Shown: piece by piece, positions 32,209 through 43,995 of the stretch
Position numbering within the stretch: the stretch's first letter is position 1
How the letters are laid out: every line of letters begins with the position of its first letter
Assembly (NCBI RefSeq): GCF_024362695.1
Contig: NW_026063252.1
Span: 620,001-684,000, forward strand
Source of the DNA: Pectinophora gossypiella
Taxonomy: Eukaryota > Arthropoda > Insecta > Lepidoptera > Gelechiidae
Direction of reading: 5' to 3'
DNA length: 64,000 nucleotides
Translations under genes and position numbers: made by a program
Notes under the pieces: generated by a model
What the model saw: only the letters and a program-made list of their open reading frames with translations
Database searches by the model: none
What the model was told of the DNA's origin: nothing

Positions 32209-33752
32209 TCCCTACTAATATTATATATGCGAAAGTAACTCTGTCTGTCTGTCTGTTACGTTTTTCCGCTTAAACCTCTCAACCGATTTTGATGAAATTT
32301 GGCACAGACAATCTTTAGACCCTGAGAAAGAACATAGGCCTTTATTGCGAAAAAAAGATGCAGAGGTTAAAATAGGGGTTGAAAGTTTGTATGGGATATT
32401 TTGCGTACGGCTGTGCAGCATGGTTCAAAAAGGCATCTATTGGGACCTACATTACGGACCTAACCAGCGTCCAAAGAATGGCTTGCATGATAATAACGTG
32501 AGATATGTCGTCCACACCAACCTTGGCAATGGAGGCGGCACTAAACCTGCGTCCATTCCATCTGTACATAATCGGGGAAGCTAGACTCGCTATGCTCCGA
32601 GCTAAGGAAAGGGGTAAGACGACATGGGGATCAACTGTCATGAGAAAACTCAAAGAGGACCTTATGACTGACCCGGTTATGGCGATGCCCTCAGACGTCA
32701 TGGTCGGGACTCATAACTTTGTGAGTTACTTCAAGGTGGTAATACCAGAGAGAGAGAGGAGTGGTCTAGAACTCTACCCTCGCCCTTTCCCAGTGCGGAT
32801 CGGGTGTGGTTTACCGACGGCTCTAAGCGAGATGGGCTTTCAGGGGCGGGTATATAAGTGCCCCAAGCGAAAGAGGGTAACCAACATGGGGGCACACGCC
32901 ACAGTTTTTCAGGCTGAGATGTATGCCATCATTGATTGTGTGCACCAAAATTTGGGGAACATAAACAGTAACATTCTCATACTGTCGGACAGCCAGGCTG
33001 CTCTTAAGGCAGTGGCGGCGACTGAAGTAGACTCATTACTCATTCTAGAGTGTATAGATAGTCTGAATAAGTTGGGGGCCTCAAATTCGGATCGGATCGG
33101 ATTCGGAGAGAGAGATCGGGAACAAGTCTAATCGGACCCGAACCCTTCTGCGGGATCTCGAAAAGCACCTCTAGATATCATCTGGGGGTGCGACTAGGAA
33201 ATGAATCCAAGGAATTTTGGCCCAACTCAGTTGGCCTGAAACATTCGAAGCAGCTGATTAGACCTTTTTCTAAGAAATTCTCATCAGAAATCGTTACTCT
33301 CACTAGGGGCAGGCTAGGATTTTAATAAGGGGGCATTGCCGACTCAATAAGCACATACACAGAATGGAGCTGACCGAGTCTCCTTTATGCAGATTCTGTT
33401 TAGGGGAAAATGAGACGCCACTACATTTGCTGTGCAGCTGTGAGGCTCTCATACATAGTAGAAGCCGTACACTTGGGGACTACATAATGGATCCCCAGGA
33501 AGTCGTGCAACTTTCTCCCAAAAAGACGTTGGATCTCTTCGAACGGATCGGTCTAGAGGAGAATTTTTAAATGTAGGGATTTAGGTCACAATAGATCTGA
33601 CATGGTCGCAGTGATCTCGCGGGCTGCATTCAGTTCGGTCTCCACAATTCTCAAATAATAAATAAATAATACCCAAATCTATACCGTTCCTTTAATATAA
33701 TCCTTAACATTCAAATTAAAAGTACGCAGACGAAGTCGCGGGTACCAGCTAG
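32209..33752 (+). mobile_element. Helitron-type non-autonomous element carrying a LINE insert
   Basis: Starts A|TCCCTACTAATATTATATAT and ends GACGAAGTCGCGGGTACCAG then CTAG|T, the Helitron pattern (5' TC, 3' CTAG, inserted between A and T). Similar ends are widespread in Lepidoptera to my knowledge. The interior from about 32402 to 33670 is a LINE fragment. The real Helitron sequence is therefore only about 270 bp. Confidence 0.7.
32402..33670 (+). pseudogene. 5'-truncated LINE fragment: RT thumb, RNase H and C-terminus
   Basis: Several frames together read the end of a LINE ORF2: SVQRMACMIIT, ALNLRPFHLYIIGEARLAML, RNase H pieces (VWFTDGSK near 32805; FQAEMYAIIDCVHQ and ILILSDSQAALKAVAATE in the frame ending near 33131) and a Cys-rich C-terminus (CRFCLGENETPLHLLCSC in 33364-33570). 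It has multiple frameshifts. The 3' end has AATAATAAATAAATAAT (about 33653-33670). It is of a different family from the LINE at 25-28 kb. Confidence 0.75.
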
Positions 33753-34107
33753 TCATTTTATAAATTTCATAAAAAAGATGAAGTTCTAAGCCCGCAGGAG
33801 GCTCTTTCGAATTCTATAATTATATTCGACGACGTGGCCTGTGAAAATCAAAACAACATGCGGGATTATTTTGCTATGGGGAGACATAGAAATATAATAG
33901 CTTTTATTTAAATCAGACCTATACTAAGATTCCTAAACAACTTGTTAGAGATAATTCAAATTTGATAGTATTATTTAAACAGGACGATATCAAACTAAAA
34001 CATGTATACGATGAACATGTAGGCACAGACATGTCGTGGGCACAATTTAGAGAAATGTGTTCAAAGGTATGGAGTAACAACTATAATTATGTAGTTATAA
34101 ATAAAGA
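33753..34107 (+). pseudogene. Polinton/Maverick-type packaging ATPase fragment
   Basis: The frame reads FYKFHKKDEVLSPQEALSNS, then IIIFDDVACENQNNMRDYF (Walker B with the DD pair) and AMGRHRNI. After a one-base frameshift near 33895 it reads FYLNQTYTKIPKQLVRDN, LIVLFKQDDIKLKHVYDEHV and GTDMSWAQFREMC. This is the C-terminal half of the A32/FtsK-type packaging ATPase of Polintons and related virus-like elements. Walker A is missing. The fragment begins right after the CTAG end of one Helitron and stops at the CTAG end (34108-34111) of another on the minus strand, which also supplies its TAG stop. Confidence 0.75.
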
Positions 34108-36115
34108 CTAGATGTCGCGTGGTTCGCTCGCAGCAAGCTGCTCGCGTGTCCTGTATTAGTTCGAAGCTTTTTCCCGCCATTTTTTACCGCGATAGAATTT
34201 GACCACAACAAAATTTTGTATGGCGGCCATCTTGTTTTTTGCCGACGATTGAATTTGACCAAGACTCGAATATGTCTCGTGAAATCAAAAATGTTCCAGG
34301 TGCGATAGTTTTGCCAGGCCGTAGGGTGTCTCCCTGATGCTGAGCAGATTTCAAAGATCGAGAAGTACTTCCATACTCAACATGACATTCCGATTACACC
34401 CCCATACATTGTTTTTACCTCTAAGACATTTTTCTGAAAAAACAAAATTTTGTATGGCGGCCATCTTGTTTTTCCGCCATTTTGATTTTTTTTCACCGAC
34501 AATTGAATCTGACCAAGATTTAAATAGGTTTCGTGAAAAAAGAATCGTTCCAGGTGCGATAGTTGCGCCAGACTGTTGGGTGTCTCCCTGATGCGGAGCA
34601 GTTTTCCAAGATGTGGAAGTTTTCCCATACTCACCGAGAGATCCAGATCACACCCCCCATACATCATTTTTACCCCCCGACGCTCCTTCTGGGAGAACAA
34701 CCCTGTCAGTGAGTCAGTGAGTCAGTCAGTCAGTGGGTTTGTAGCTTTATATAATATAACTAGATGTCGCGTGGTTCGCTCGCAGCAAGCTGCTCGCGTG
34801 TCTTGTTTTCCCACCATTTTTTTACCGCGATAGAATTTGACCAAGACTTAAATAGGTCTCGTGAAATCAAAAAAGTTCTAGGTGCTATAGTTTTGCCAGG
34901 CCGTAGAGTGACCCCTGATGCGGAGCAGTTTTCCAAGATGACGTTCCGATCACACCCCAATACATCATTTTTACCTCGTGAGACATTTTCTGGAAAAACA
35001 AAAATTTGTATGGCGGCCATCTTGTTTTTCGGCCATTTTGTTTTTTTTTTCATCGGCGATAAAATTTGACCAAGATTTAAATAGGTTTCGTGAAAAAAAT
35101 ATTGCTCCAGGTTTTAGAGTTTTGCCAGGCTGTAGGGTGTCTCCCTGATGCGGAGCAGTTTTTCAAGATCTAGCAGTATTGAAATACTCAACATGACGAT
35201 CCGATCACATTCCTGTACATCATTTTTTACCCCCGAGGCATTTTCAGGAAAAACCAAAATTTTGTATGGCAGCCATCTTGATTTTCCGCCATTTTGATTT
35301 TTTTTCACCGGCAATAAAATTTGACCAAGATTTAAATAGGTCTTGTGGAAAAAGAATAGTTCCAGGTGCGATAGTTTTTCCAGGCCGTAGGGTGTCTCCC
35401 TGATGCGGAGCAGATTTCAAAGATCGAGAAGTACTTCCATACTCAACATGACATTCCGATTACACCCCCATACATTGTTTTTACCTCTAAGACATTTTTC
35501 TGAAAAAAACAAAATTTTGTATGGCGGCCATCTTGTTTTTCCGCCATTTTGGTTTTTTTTCACCGGCGATTGAATTTGACCAAGATTTAAATATGTTATG
35601 CGAAAACAAAATTGCTCCAGGTTTTATAGTTTCGCCAGGCCGTAGGGTGTCTCCCTGATGCGGAGCAGTTTCTGAAGATGGAGAAGTATTTCCAAACTCA
35701 CCAAGACGTTCCGATTACAACCCCATACACAGTTTTTACCAACGAAACATTTTCTGGAAAAACAAACTTTTGTATGGCGGCCATCTTGTTTTTCCGCCAT
35801 TTTGATTTTTTTTCACCCACGATAAAATTTGACCAAGATTTAAATAGGTTTCGTGAAAAAAGAATCATTCTATGTGCGATAGTTGCGCCAGGCCGTAGGG
35901 TCTCTCCCTCATGCGGAGCAGTTTTTCAAGATCTGGAAGTTTTCCCATACTCACCGGGAGGTCCCGATCACACCCCCCATACATCATTTTCACCCCCCGA
36001 CGCTCCTTCTGGGAGAACAACTATGTCAGTCAGTCAGTCAGTCAGTCAGTCAATACAAGATGGTGCTAAGTGCGCTCGCTGCTAAAGCAGCTTCGCGGGC
36101 GTTGTATGTGAATTG
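34108..36115 (-). mobile_element. Helitron-type repeats with ~240-bp tandem units (YY1-like motifs)
   Basis: On the minus strand the ends read GCGAGCAGCTTGCTGCGAGC (a hairpin) then GAACCACGCGACATCTAG|T. This occurs at 34108 and again at 34760, so two elements lie in tandem; a diverged version of the hairpin is near 36070. The body is made of diverged ~240-bp units with GCGGCCATCTTGTTTTTCCG, TTTGACCAAGATTTAAATAG and GTGTCTCCCTGATGCGGAGC. Each block closes with (GTCA)n (34700-34735; 36027-36050). The small open frames here are repeat shadows. Confidence 0.65.
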
Positions 36116-36199
36116 ACGTTTTCGTATAGTTTGTTTCGCATCACAGATTTGTAATAACTATTAAGACAGACACAAAAAGAAATAAAAAAAATGTGTAGC

Positions 36200-36406
36200 A
36201 TATTGTTGGTTTATTTTATGTTATCAAAAAATAAAAATATAACATTATATTCTCTCTCTCTCCCTTGCATTGTTCCCATATGGTGGTGGGGTCTTTATTC
36301 CGAGTCTTTTCCTTCCACTTCGCTCTGTTGGTTGTATCGTCTGCGGAAACATTGCAGGAACAAAGATCTTCTTTGATGACATCTGCTTCTTTGCCTTCTG
36401 TATTTC
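36200..36406 (-). CDS. Terminal exon of a tandem-exon gene, unknown function
   Basis: An acceptor TATTTTTAACAG ends at 36407 and the exon is open from phase 1 to the stop at 36216-36218 (GNTEGKEADVIKEDLCSCNV, DDTTNRAKWKEKTRNKDP). An AATAAA follows the stop within about 10 bases. Its first 20 bases match the start of the upstream cassettes (GAAATxCAGAAGGCAAA), so it arose from the same unit. The protein is not recognised. Confidence 0.5.
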
Positions 36407-36510
36407 CTGTTAAAAATAAAATAATATTAATTCGTATAGGTATAATATCCTTTTCTTAGTCGATAGCGATACGTTTTTGCCAAAGTGGTCGTGGTCGTCA
36501 TGTAACGTAC

Positions 36511-37756
36511 CTCGATATCTTGTAACTTTTGATTGCTGGCTGTCACACTGCTGCGTGCATTGAAGGACTTCAGGCTTGGTCGATTTTATGCTATTGCAAT
36601 CATAATCTCCTACACAGTTTATTATACTCTGCATTTCCTGTGAATAAAATATATATATTACATTTTTATCCTTAGTCTATAGCGATACGTTTATGCCAAA
36701 GTGGTCGTGATCGTCATGTAACGTACCTCGACATCTTGTTACTTTTGATTGCTGGCTGTCACACTGCTGCATTCTTTGAATGAGCGGCCAACATCAGGTT
36801 TGGTTTATATAATACTATTGTATTAATGATCTCCTACGCAGTTTTTTGCCTTCTGCATTTCCTGTAAATAAAACATATAATTAAATATTATATGTAATTT
36901 ATTTTCCTTAGTCGATAGCAATACGTTTTTGCAAAAATAGTTGTGGTCGTCATGTAACGTACCTCGATATCTTGTTACTTTTGATTGTTGGCTGTCACAC
37001 TGCTGCATTCATTGAAGGAGCTGGCAACATCAGGTTTGGTTTATATAATACTTTTGTATTAATGATCTCCTACGCAGTTTTTTGCCTTCTGCATTTCCTG
37101 TAAATAAAATATATAATTTATTTTCCTTAGTCGATAGCGATACGTTTTTGCCAAAATAGTCGTGGTCGTCATGAAACGTACCTCGATATTTTGTAACTTT
37201 TGATTGTTGGCTGTCACACTGCTGCATTCATTGAAGGGGCTGCTGACTTCAGGCTTGGTCGATTTTATTCTATTGCAATCATGAACTCCTACACAATTTA
37301 TTGCCATCTGCATTTCCTGTAAATAAAATATATATTATTATTTTTTTCCTTAGTCTATAGCGATACGTTTTTGCCAAAATAGTCGTGGTCGTCATGAAAC
37401 GTACCTCGATATCTTGTAACTTTTGATTGCTGGCTGTCACACTGCTGCATTCATTGAAGGGGGGCTGCTGACTTCAGGCTTGGTCGATTTTATTCTATTG
37501 CAATCATGAACTCCTACACAGTTTATTGCCATCTGCATTTCCTGTAAATAAAATATATATTATTTTTTTTCCCTTAGTCTATAGCGATACGTTTTTGCCA
37601 AAGTGGTCGTGATCGTCATTTAACGTACCTCGATATCTTGTTACTTTTGATTGCTAGCTGTCACACTGCTGCATTCATTGAAATAGCGGCCAACATCAGG
37701 CTTGGTAGTACTATTGTATTAAAATCTCCTACGCAGTTTTTAGCATTGTGCATTTC
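36511..37756 (-). other. Six tandem exon-like cassettes with conserved splice sites
   Basis: Cassettes lie at 37756-37629, 37541-37405, 37316-37182, 37097-36963, 36861-36727 and 36637-36511 (128, 137, 135, 135, 135, 127 nt). Each begins GAAATG after a T-rich tract ending in (A/T)CAG or AACAG and ends in (A/G)T(A/G)TCGAG before GTACGT. The introns are 84-104 nt. Cassettes 37316-37182 (EMQMAINCVGVHDCNRIKST) and 36637-36511 (EMQSIINCVGDYDCNSIKST) are fully open; spliced to each other and to the terminal exon they stay in frame, ending RYRG then NTEGKE. The other four contain stops in every frame I checked. Whether this is a living gene with skipped cassettes, a decaying gene or a transcribed repeat is open. 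No first exon was found. Confidence 0.55.
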
Positions 37757-38136
37757 CTGTTAAAAAAAAATAATGTTAATTTATATATATTAACTTTTAT
37801 TTATAAATATATACATATATATATTAGGTGATTTCCAAACTACCCAGGAGGTACACCCAGTAGCTCGCTTTTTTTCATGTGGTTCCCCCGCTAATCGAGG
37901 CCGCATCCACCTACTTATATGAGAAGTAGGTTCTATCTAATGAGTTAGCAATAGTCATTCAATAAGCAGAGAAATGTGAAAGAAAAAGCAATTTTTAGCT
38001 AAGGAATTTAAAATAAAAAGCAATTTTCAGCAATTAGCATGCAATAAGCAAAGCAATTACTCAGTAATTGTCAAACATAAGCGAGTTGTATAATTTAAAG
38101 ATATTATTGACAATAACAAACACGTACCGAGTTTGT
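37757..38136. other. AT-rich spacer, no gene seen
   Basis: AT-rich sequence with a TA-rich run (37780-37830). On the minus strand a donor-like GTAAGTATT lies at 38138-38146 and could end an exon upstream of the cassettes, but the phases I tried produce stops. Confidence 0.4.
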
Positions 38137-38880
38137 TAATACTTACATTGAGTTATCATCGCTAAGTTGACCAAATTATTAGTACAGGTTATCACATTCA
38201 CTAAATGAAAATATGTGTTTTTATCAATTGTAACAATGCTTGCATGACCTAACCAACCGTTGGTGTTGTGGACGCCAATCTTCAAGAGACAAGTGGACGG
38301 GTGTGAGGAAAACTGGCAAGATGAACACGTCGGTGTGGGTGCGACTGGTGCACGGGAGAGAAGTGGAGCTAGTTGGCAGATGGAATTAGGCATCACTCTC
38401 TTGCTTCAGTTAAGTTCCACTCAGATCAGGTGGGTTGTCGCATGGATGAACATCGCATGGGTTGGAGTAATTCGGAGTAGAACTGTCCATGTTGTTCCCT
38501 TCATCGTAGGCACTTCAGTGGACTGTGGGTCGATCAACAATAGTTACGTGAGTTGGCTGTCAAACCGATATGACGTGCCAGCCGAATCTAGCGACCAGGT
38601 ATGCAGGGGATGGAGGTATCCTGTGGAGTAATCATATCAGCAAAGGTGAAAATGTCGGTTGGGAGTGAAATGGAGGGAGAAGGAGAGCTGCAGTCAGCGG
38701 TCACGATCTTGCTGTAAATAGACTACATGCTCAGTTTACGTGTAGTTGTAACTGTTCGAAGTTAATTGAAAACGATCGATATGCAAATTCCTGTTTAATG
38801 AAACAAGTAATAAATGAACAGGCAGGTGTTTTTTCGGTATTTAAACGCTAAGACCGTTGTTTGTTTATTGATTAGCAGTG
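38137..38880 (+). repeat. Left copy of a ~700-bp diverged inverted repeat
   Basis: Read forward it aligns by eye with the reverse complement of 43050-43795 (for example GCGACTGGTGCACGGGAG vs GCGACCGGTGCATGGGAG, GTTCCACTCAGATCA in both, CGGAGTAGAACTGTC in both, CTGTTCGAAGTTAATTGAAA vs TTGTTCGAAGTTATTTGAAA). The identity looks like 70-80% in the best part. Reading frames on either strand (e.g. 38260-38631 plus, 38396-38136 minus) are short and not conserved between the copies. Confidence 0.7.
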
Positions 38881-39039
38881 GTATGATGAATTCTTGGATA
38901 CTGATGAATGCTAATAAGCTAAGTATTTAAAACAAAATCACATTCAGAAGCACTAAAAACACATTAAATTAAAGAACGAAATAATACCGTATGAAATATT
39001 ATTTAATATAATATAAAGGATGGAAAGAAGAAATGACAA

Positions 39040-41240
39040 GAATGCTATTTAGCGTGACATGGCTCTAACCAGATCCACTGGAAAACATAAAACAATATAA
39101 AACCTAAGTTTTAGTTTAGCTCATACACGATATTATGTTTTTTGAGGAACCGTGTCATGCGAAACAGTGTTCTATTGAAAAGTATTGTAAGGAGAAATGC
39201 AAAGAACACAATTTAGCGTGCCATAGCTCTAACCAGATCCACTGGAAAACATAAAACCATGTAAAACCCTAAGTTTTTGTTTAGCTCATACACGATATTA
39301 TGTTTTTTGAGGAACCGTCTCATGCGAAACAGTGTTCTATTAAAAAGTATTGTAAGAAGAAATGCAAAGAACACCATTTAGCGTGACATAGCTCTAACCA
39401 GATCCACTGGAAAACATAAAACCATGTAAAAACCTAAGTTTTAGTTTAGCTCATACACGATATTATGTTTTTTGAGGAACCGTCTCATGCGAAACAGTGT
39501 TCTATTGAAAAGTATTGTAAGAAGAAATGCAAAGAACACAATTTAGCGTGACATAGCTCTAACCAGATCCACTGGAAAACATAAAACCATATAAAACCTA
39601 AGTTTTTGTTTAGCTCATACACGATATTATGTTTTTTGAGGAACCGTCTCATGCGAAACAGTGTTCTATTGAAAAATATTCTAAGAAGAAATGCAAAGAA
39701 CACCATTTAGCGTGACATAGCTCTAACCAGATCCACTGGAAAACATAAAACCATATAAAACCTAAGTTTTTGTTTAGCTCATACACGATATTATGTTTTT
39801 TGAGGAACCGTCTCATGCGAAACAGTGTTCTATTGAAAAATATTCTAAGAAGAAATGCAAAGAACACCATTTAGCGTGACATAGCTCTAACCAGATCCAC
39901 TGGAAAACATAAAACCATATAAAACCTAAGTTTTAGTTTAGCTCATACACGATATTATGTTTTTTGAGGAACCGTCTCATGCGAAACAGTGTTCTATTGA
40001 AAAGTACTGTAAGAAGAAATGCAAAAAACACCATTTAGCGTGACATAGCTCTAACCAGATCCACTGGAAAACATAAAACCGTATAAAACCTAAGTTTTAG
40101 TTTAGCTCATACACGATATTATGTTTTTTGAGGAACCGTCTCATGCGAAACAGTGTTCTATTGAAAAGTATTGTAAGAAGAAATGCAAAGAACACCATTT
40201 TTAGCGTGACATAGCTCTAACCAGATCCACTGGAAAACATAAAACCATATAAAACCTAAGTTTTTGTTTAGCTCATACACGATATTATGTTTTTTGAGGA
40301 ACCGTCTCATGCGAAACAGTGTTCTATTGAAAAGTATTGTAAGAAGAAATGCAAAGAACACCATTTAGCGTGACATAGCTCTAACCAGATCCACTGGAAA
40401 ACATAAAACCATGTAAAACCCTAAGTTTTAGTTTAGCTCATACACGATATTATGTTTTTTGAGGAACCGTCTCATGCGAAACAGTGTTCTATTGAAAAGT
40501 ATTGTAAGAAGAAATGCAAAAAACACCATTTAGCGTGACATAGCTCTAACCAGATCCACTGGAAAACATAAAACCATATAAAACCTAAGTTTTAGTTTAG
40601 CTCGTACACGATATTATGTTTTTTGAGGAACCGTCTCATGCGAAAAAGTGTTCTATTGAAAAGTATTGTAAGAAGAAATGCAAAGAACACAATTTAGCGT
40701 GACATAGCTCTAACCAGATCCACTGGAAAACATAAAACCATATAAAACCTAAGTTTTTGTTTAGCTCATACACGATATTATGTTTTTTGAGGAACCGTCT
40801 CATGCGAAACAGTGTTCTATTGAAAAGTATTGTAAGAAGAAATGCAAAGAACACCATTTAGCGTGACATAGCTCTAACCAGATCCACTGGAAAACATAAA
40901 ACCATGTAAAACCTAAGTTTTAGTTTAGCTCATACACGATATTATGTTTTTTGAGGAACCGTGTCATGCGAAACAGTGTTCTATTGAAAAGTATTGCAAG
41001 AAGAAATACAGAAAACACCATTTAGCATGACATGGCTCTAACCAGATCCACTGGAAAACATAAAACCATATAAAATCTAAGTTTTTGTTTAGCTCATACA
41101 CGATATTATGTTTTTTGAGGAACCGTCTCATGCGAAACAGTGTTCTATTGAAAAGTATTGTAAGAAGAAATGCAAAGAACACCATTTAGCGTGACATAGC
41201 TCTAACCAGATCCACTGGAAAACATAAAACCATGTAATCC
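39040..41240. repeat. Tandem array, 13 units of ~164 bp
   Basis: The anchor CATGCGAAA(C/A)AGTG recurs at 39156, 39321, 39486, 39650, 39814, 39978, 40142, 40308, 40473, 40637, 40801, 40965 and 41129, i.e. every 164-166 bases. Units include GCTCTAACCAGATCCACTGG and CTCATACACGATATTATG. They differ by a few percent. The 73-residue minus-strand frames are repeat shadows that stop at unit borders. It sits centrally between the inverted repeats at 38.1 and 43.8 kb. Confidence 0.95.
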
Positions 41241-43049
41241 CTAAGTTTTTATTCTGCACTTACTATGTATATTATATTATATATTATTGTATGTATATTC
41301 ACGGTAAGTTGGATTTACTGTAGGTGTATGCAAATTAATAACAAGCATATTTGTTTGTTATTTACGTCATTATAAGTAAATAAATAACGAATGTAGACTT
41401 TAAAAAAACTATTATCTTAAAATATTACGTAGGTAGTTTGTTGGTTATGACTGTACACATATGAATTAAACTATTTGCAGTTACTTTCATTTCTAATAAC
41501 ATTTGGTGTATTTGGTATCATTTAAAACTAAACAATTTTACCAGAATATATAAAATATGACTCGCTTTCTATTTTTTAACTAATGGTGTTTTCTTTTACC
41601 TTTCAATTTTTAAGTATTTTTTTTGTTTTAGCCATATTTTATTTGAAAATTTGAATATCAAAGTTTCACGTTGTTAGGTAGTGCTTTCTTCTCCAATTGT
41701 TGTTTTTCCAAGTAGCAGGTATTTTCTAGCAATTTCACTTTATTTAGCCTGTATACATGTATTAATTACTTTATGTATGTTTTGTATCGATGAGTGATCA
41801 TTCTTCTGTCAATACTGGTGAGACCCGCTTGTGGGAGGCCAGAAATTAACATGATCAAATTTGTTTTTGAACTTGCTTAGGATGGTATAGAACATTCTTT
41901 GTTAATTATAGGCTTAATTATTTTCACATACGCCATTAAAGGTAAAGCATGGTGTACTTAATATCCTCCTGTGGCTTAGATTTTCAAACACAATAGCGAA
42001 ACAATGGGATTTTGTTTAAGGACTTTTTTTCATGTTTAGCCCATCTGACAGTCGTCATATTTACCCATGTTTATGAATGAAATTGTTCGCACTGCCGGAT
42101 ACAGGTAATTACTGACCTATTTTATTGCACAACACAATAAATAATGTTCTAAATAACACTTTTCATTTATATATTTGTAGCCACAAATCTGTGCAATTGA
42201 TGATGCGTCTTTGCTGACACAATGACGATGACGATTCATACACCATTGAATGCTAATGTATAATATACTGTATCCATCACAGGACACGCGAGTTTTACTA
42301 TGTAGCGTTTATGTGTACTCATTAATCGATTTCCAGCTTGGCAATTGTTTAAGTTTCTGAATCTTTCTTCGAGCAGACATTTGAAGTAATGTTATTTCTT
42401 AAAGTTTCCTTGATGATGAGTAAACAGATCCGGATCCGGAGTTTTCTTTCTTCCTTATATTTATTATTTTAAGGCCTTCCTTTTTTTTGTTCCTTATATT
42501 TATATTTTTTTTGTTTGTTTACTTAATTCTAACTAAGTTACTAATATACGCTAGTATAAAATATTCTTTAGTACAATTTTAATGCAAATTAAATTTTTTT
42601 ACTATATTGATGAGTAAAACTACACATTACACAAATTTAATCGGTTATAAAAACTTATTTTTCATTGTACATTTATTTTCCTGAATTAATGAATGAAAAT
42701 ATCAAGTCGTTTGTGTTATAAAATAGCTAATCCAACTTACCATGAATATCGTATTTTTTTTTATTATTTTAGTAAATATATTTTGCTTACTGCTTAGTGA
42801 ATGATAAAAATATAAGTGACTAAAATGACAAAGATAAATTTTACTTAATGTAAGTAAGGTATTGGGTAAAATGCTTTTGAATGATGATTTGTTTAAATAT
42901 ACTCGTAGAAGTATAATTACTGCATAACTTATTGCTTTAAGTTGAGAAAGTAACACTTAGGAGAAAAATGTATCAATAAACATCATTGGTGTCTTCATCG
43001 AAATATTTTAGTATTCATTTATTGTTTATATACGCACTTAAATTTGGTA
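41241..43049. other. AT-rich non-coding stretch
   Basis: No convincing gene. It contains a 26-base stretch (41816-41841, starting TGGTGAGACCCGC) identical to one in the leader of BEL copy 1 (3648-3673), showing a small retroelement scrap. Confidence 0.6.
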
Positions 43050-43795
43050 ACAAAATCATTTGTATAGCGTTATAAAGTAAAAAATGAACATCAATAAATC
43101 ATACGTTTGCTTACAAAAAACAAACAGTTTTAGCGCTTAAACACTGAAACAGAATTCTTTTCAAATAACTTCGAACAATTACCACTTTAATACACCTAAA
43201 CTAAACATTGTCCATGTACAGCGAGATCCTGAATACTGATTACAGTTTCCGTACTCCCTCCTTTCCAGTCCTAAGCGACATTCAAACCTTCACTGACACG
43301 ATCATTCCACAGGATACGTCCATCCCTTGTATCCCAGATCGCAAGAATCGGCTAGCACGGCATAGCAGCTTGACAGCTAAAACTCACGCAACCATTGTTG
43401 AACGACTTACAAAATCCACCGAAAATGCCTACGACGATGGGAACGACACCGACAGTTCTACTCCGGATCATTCCAACCTGCGACATTCATCCATATGACA
43501 GCTTACTTGATCTGAGTGGAACTCAGCTAAAGCAATCGAGTGATACCTGCCTCCATCTTCCAGCCAGCTCCACTTCACTCCCATGCACCGGTCGCACCCG
43601 CAGCCAAGTGTTCATCCTGCCAGTTCATTTCACGCCCGTTCTCTCGTCCCCTAAAGATGAGCTTCCACAGCGTTAACGGCTGGGAAGGGCATGCACACAT
43701 TGCCAATTGATTAACACACATTTTAATTCAGTGATTGTGACTAATAAAATGGTAAACCTAGCTTTGAAATTCAATGTAACCATCATCAAATCGAG
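43050..43795 (-). repeat. Right copy of the ~700-bp diverged inverted repeat
   Basis: The reverse complement of this stretch aligns with 38137-38880. On the plus strand a 95-residue frame (ATG 43214, MYSEILNTDYSFRTPSFPVL, stop after SNLRHSSI at about 43498) is open here but broken by stops in the left copy. The frame is rich in Ser, Thr and Pro and not recognised. Confidence 0.7.
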
Positions 43796-43995
43796 TGCAA
43801 GCTTGTTAAAGTCAGTTTTATCGTTAAATTATACGAAAAGAAGAAAAAACAAGATAGAATGAATATAAATAATAATAAATAATTCGCAATATACGATAAT
43901 TTCAGCACATGATTTAACCGATCTAAAAAAACCCAATAAGCTTAATAACAGAGATGAACTGTTCAGTCTTTTCAAGAAGTGCCACCCTAATAAAG

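Noticed and set aside
36511..37756. CRISPR-like array (regular repeats and spacers)
   Set aside because: The repeats are long, the whole unit is repeated including the 'spacers', splice signals are conserved and the genome is eukaryotic.
39485..41185. Repeated 73-residue minus-strand frames (MVFFAFLLRIFFNRTLFRMR and variants)
   Set aside because: They are products of the 164-bp tandem array, st start and stop at repeat borders and shift with unit length; there is no gene signal.
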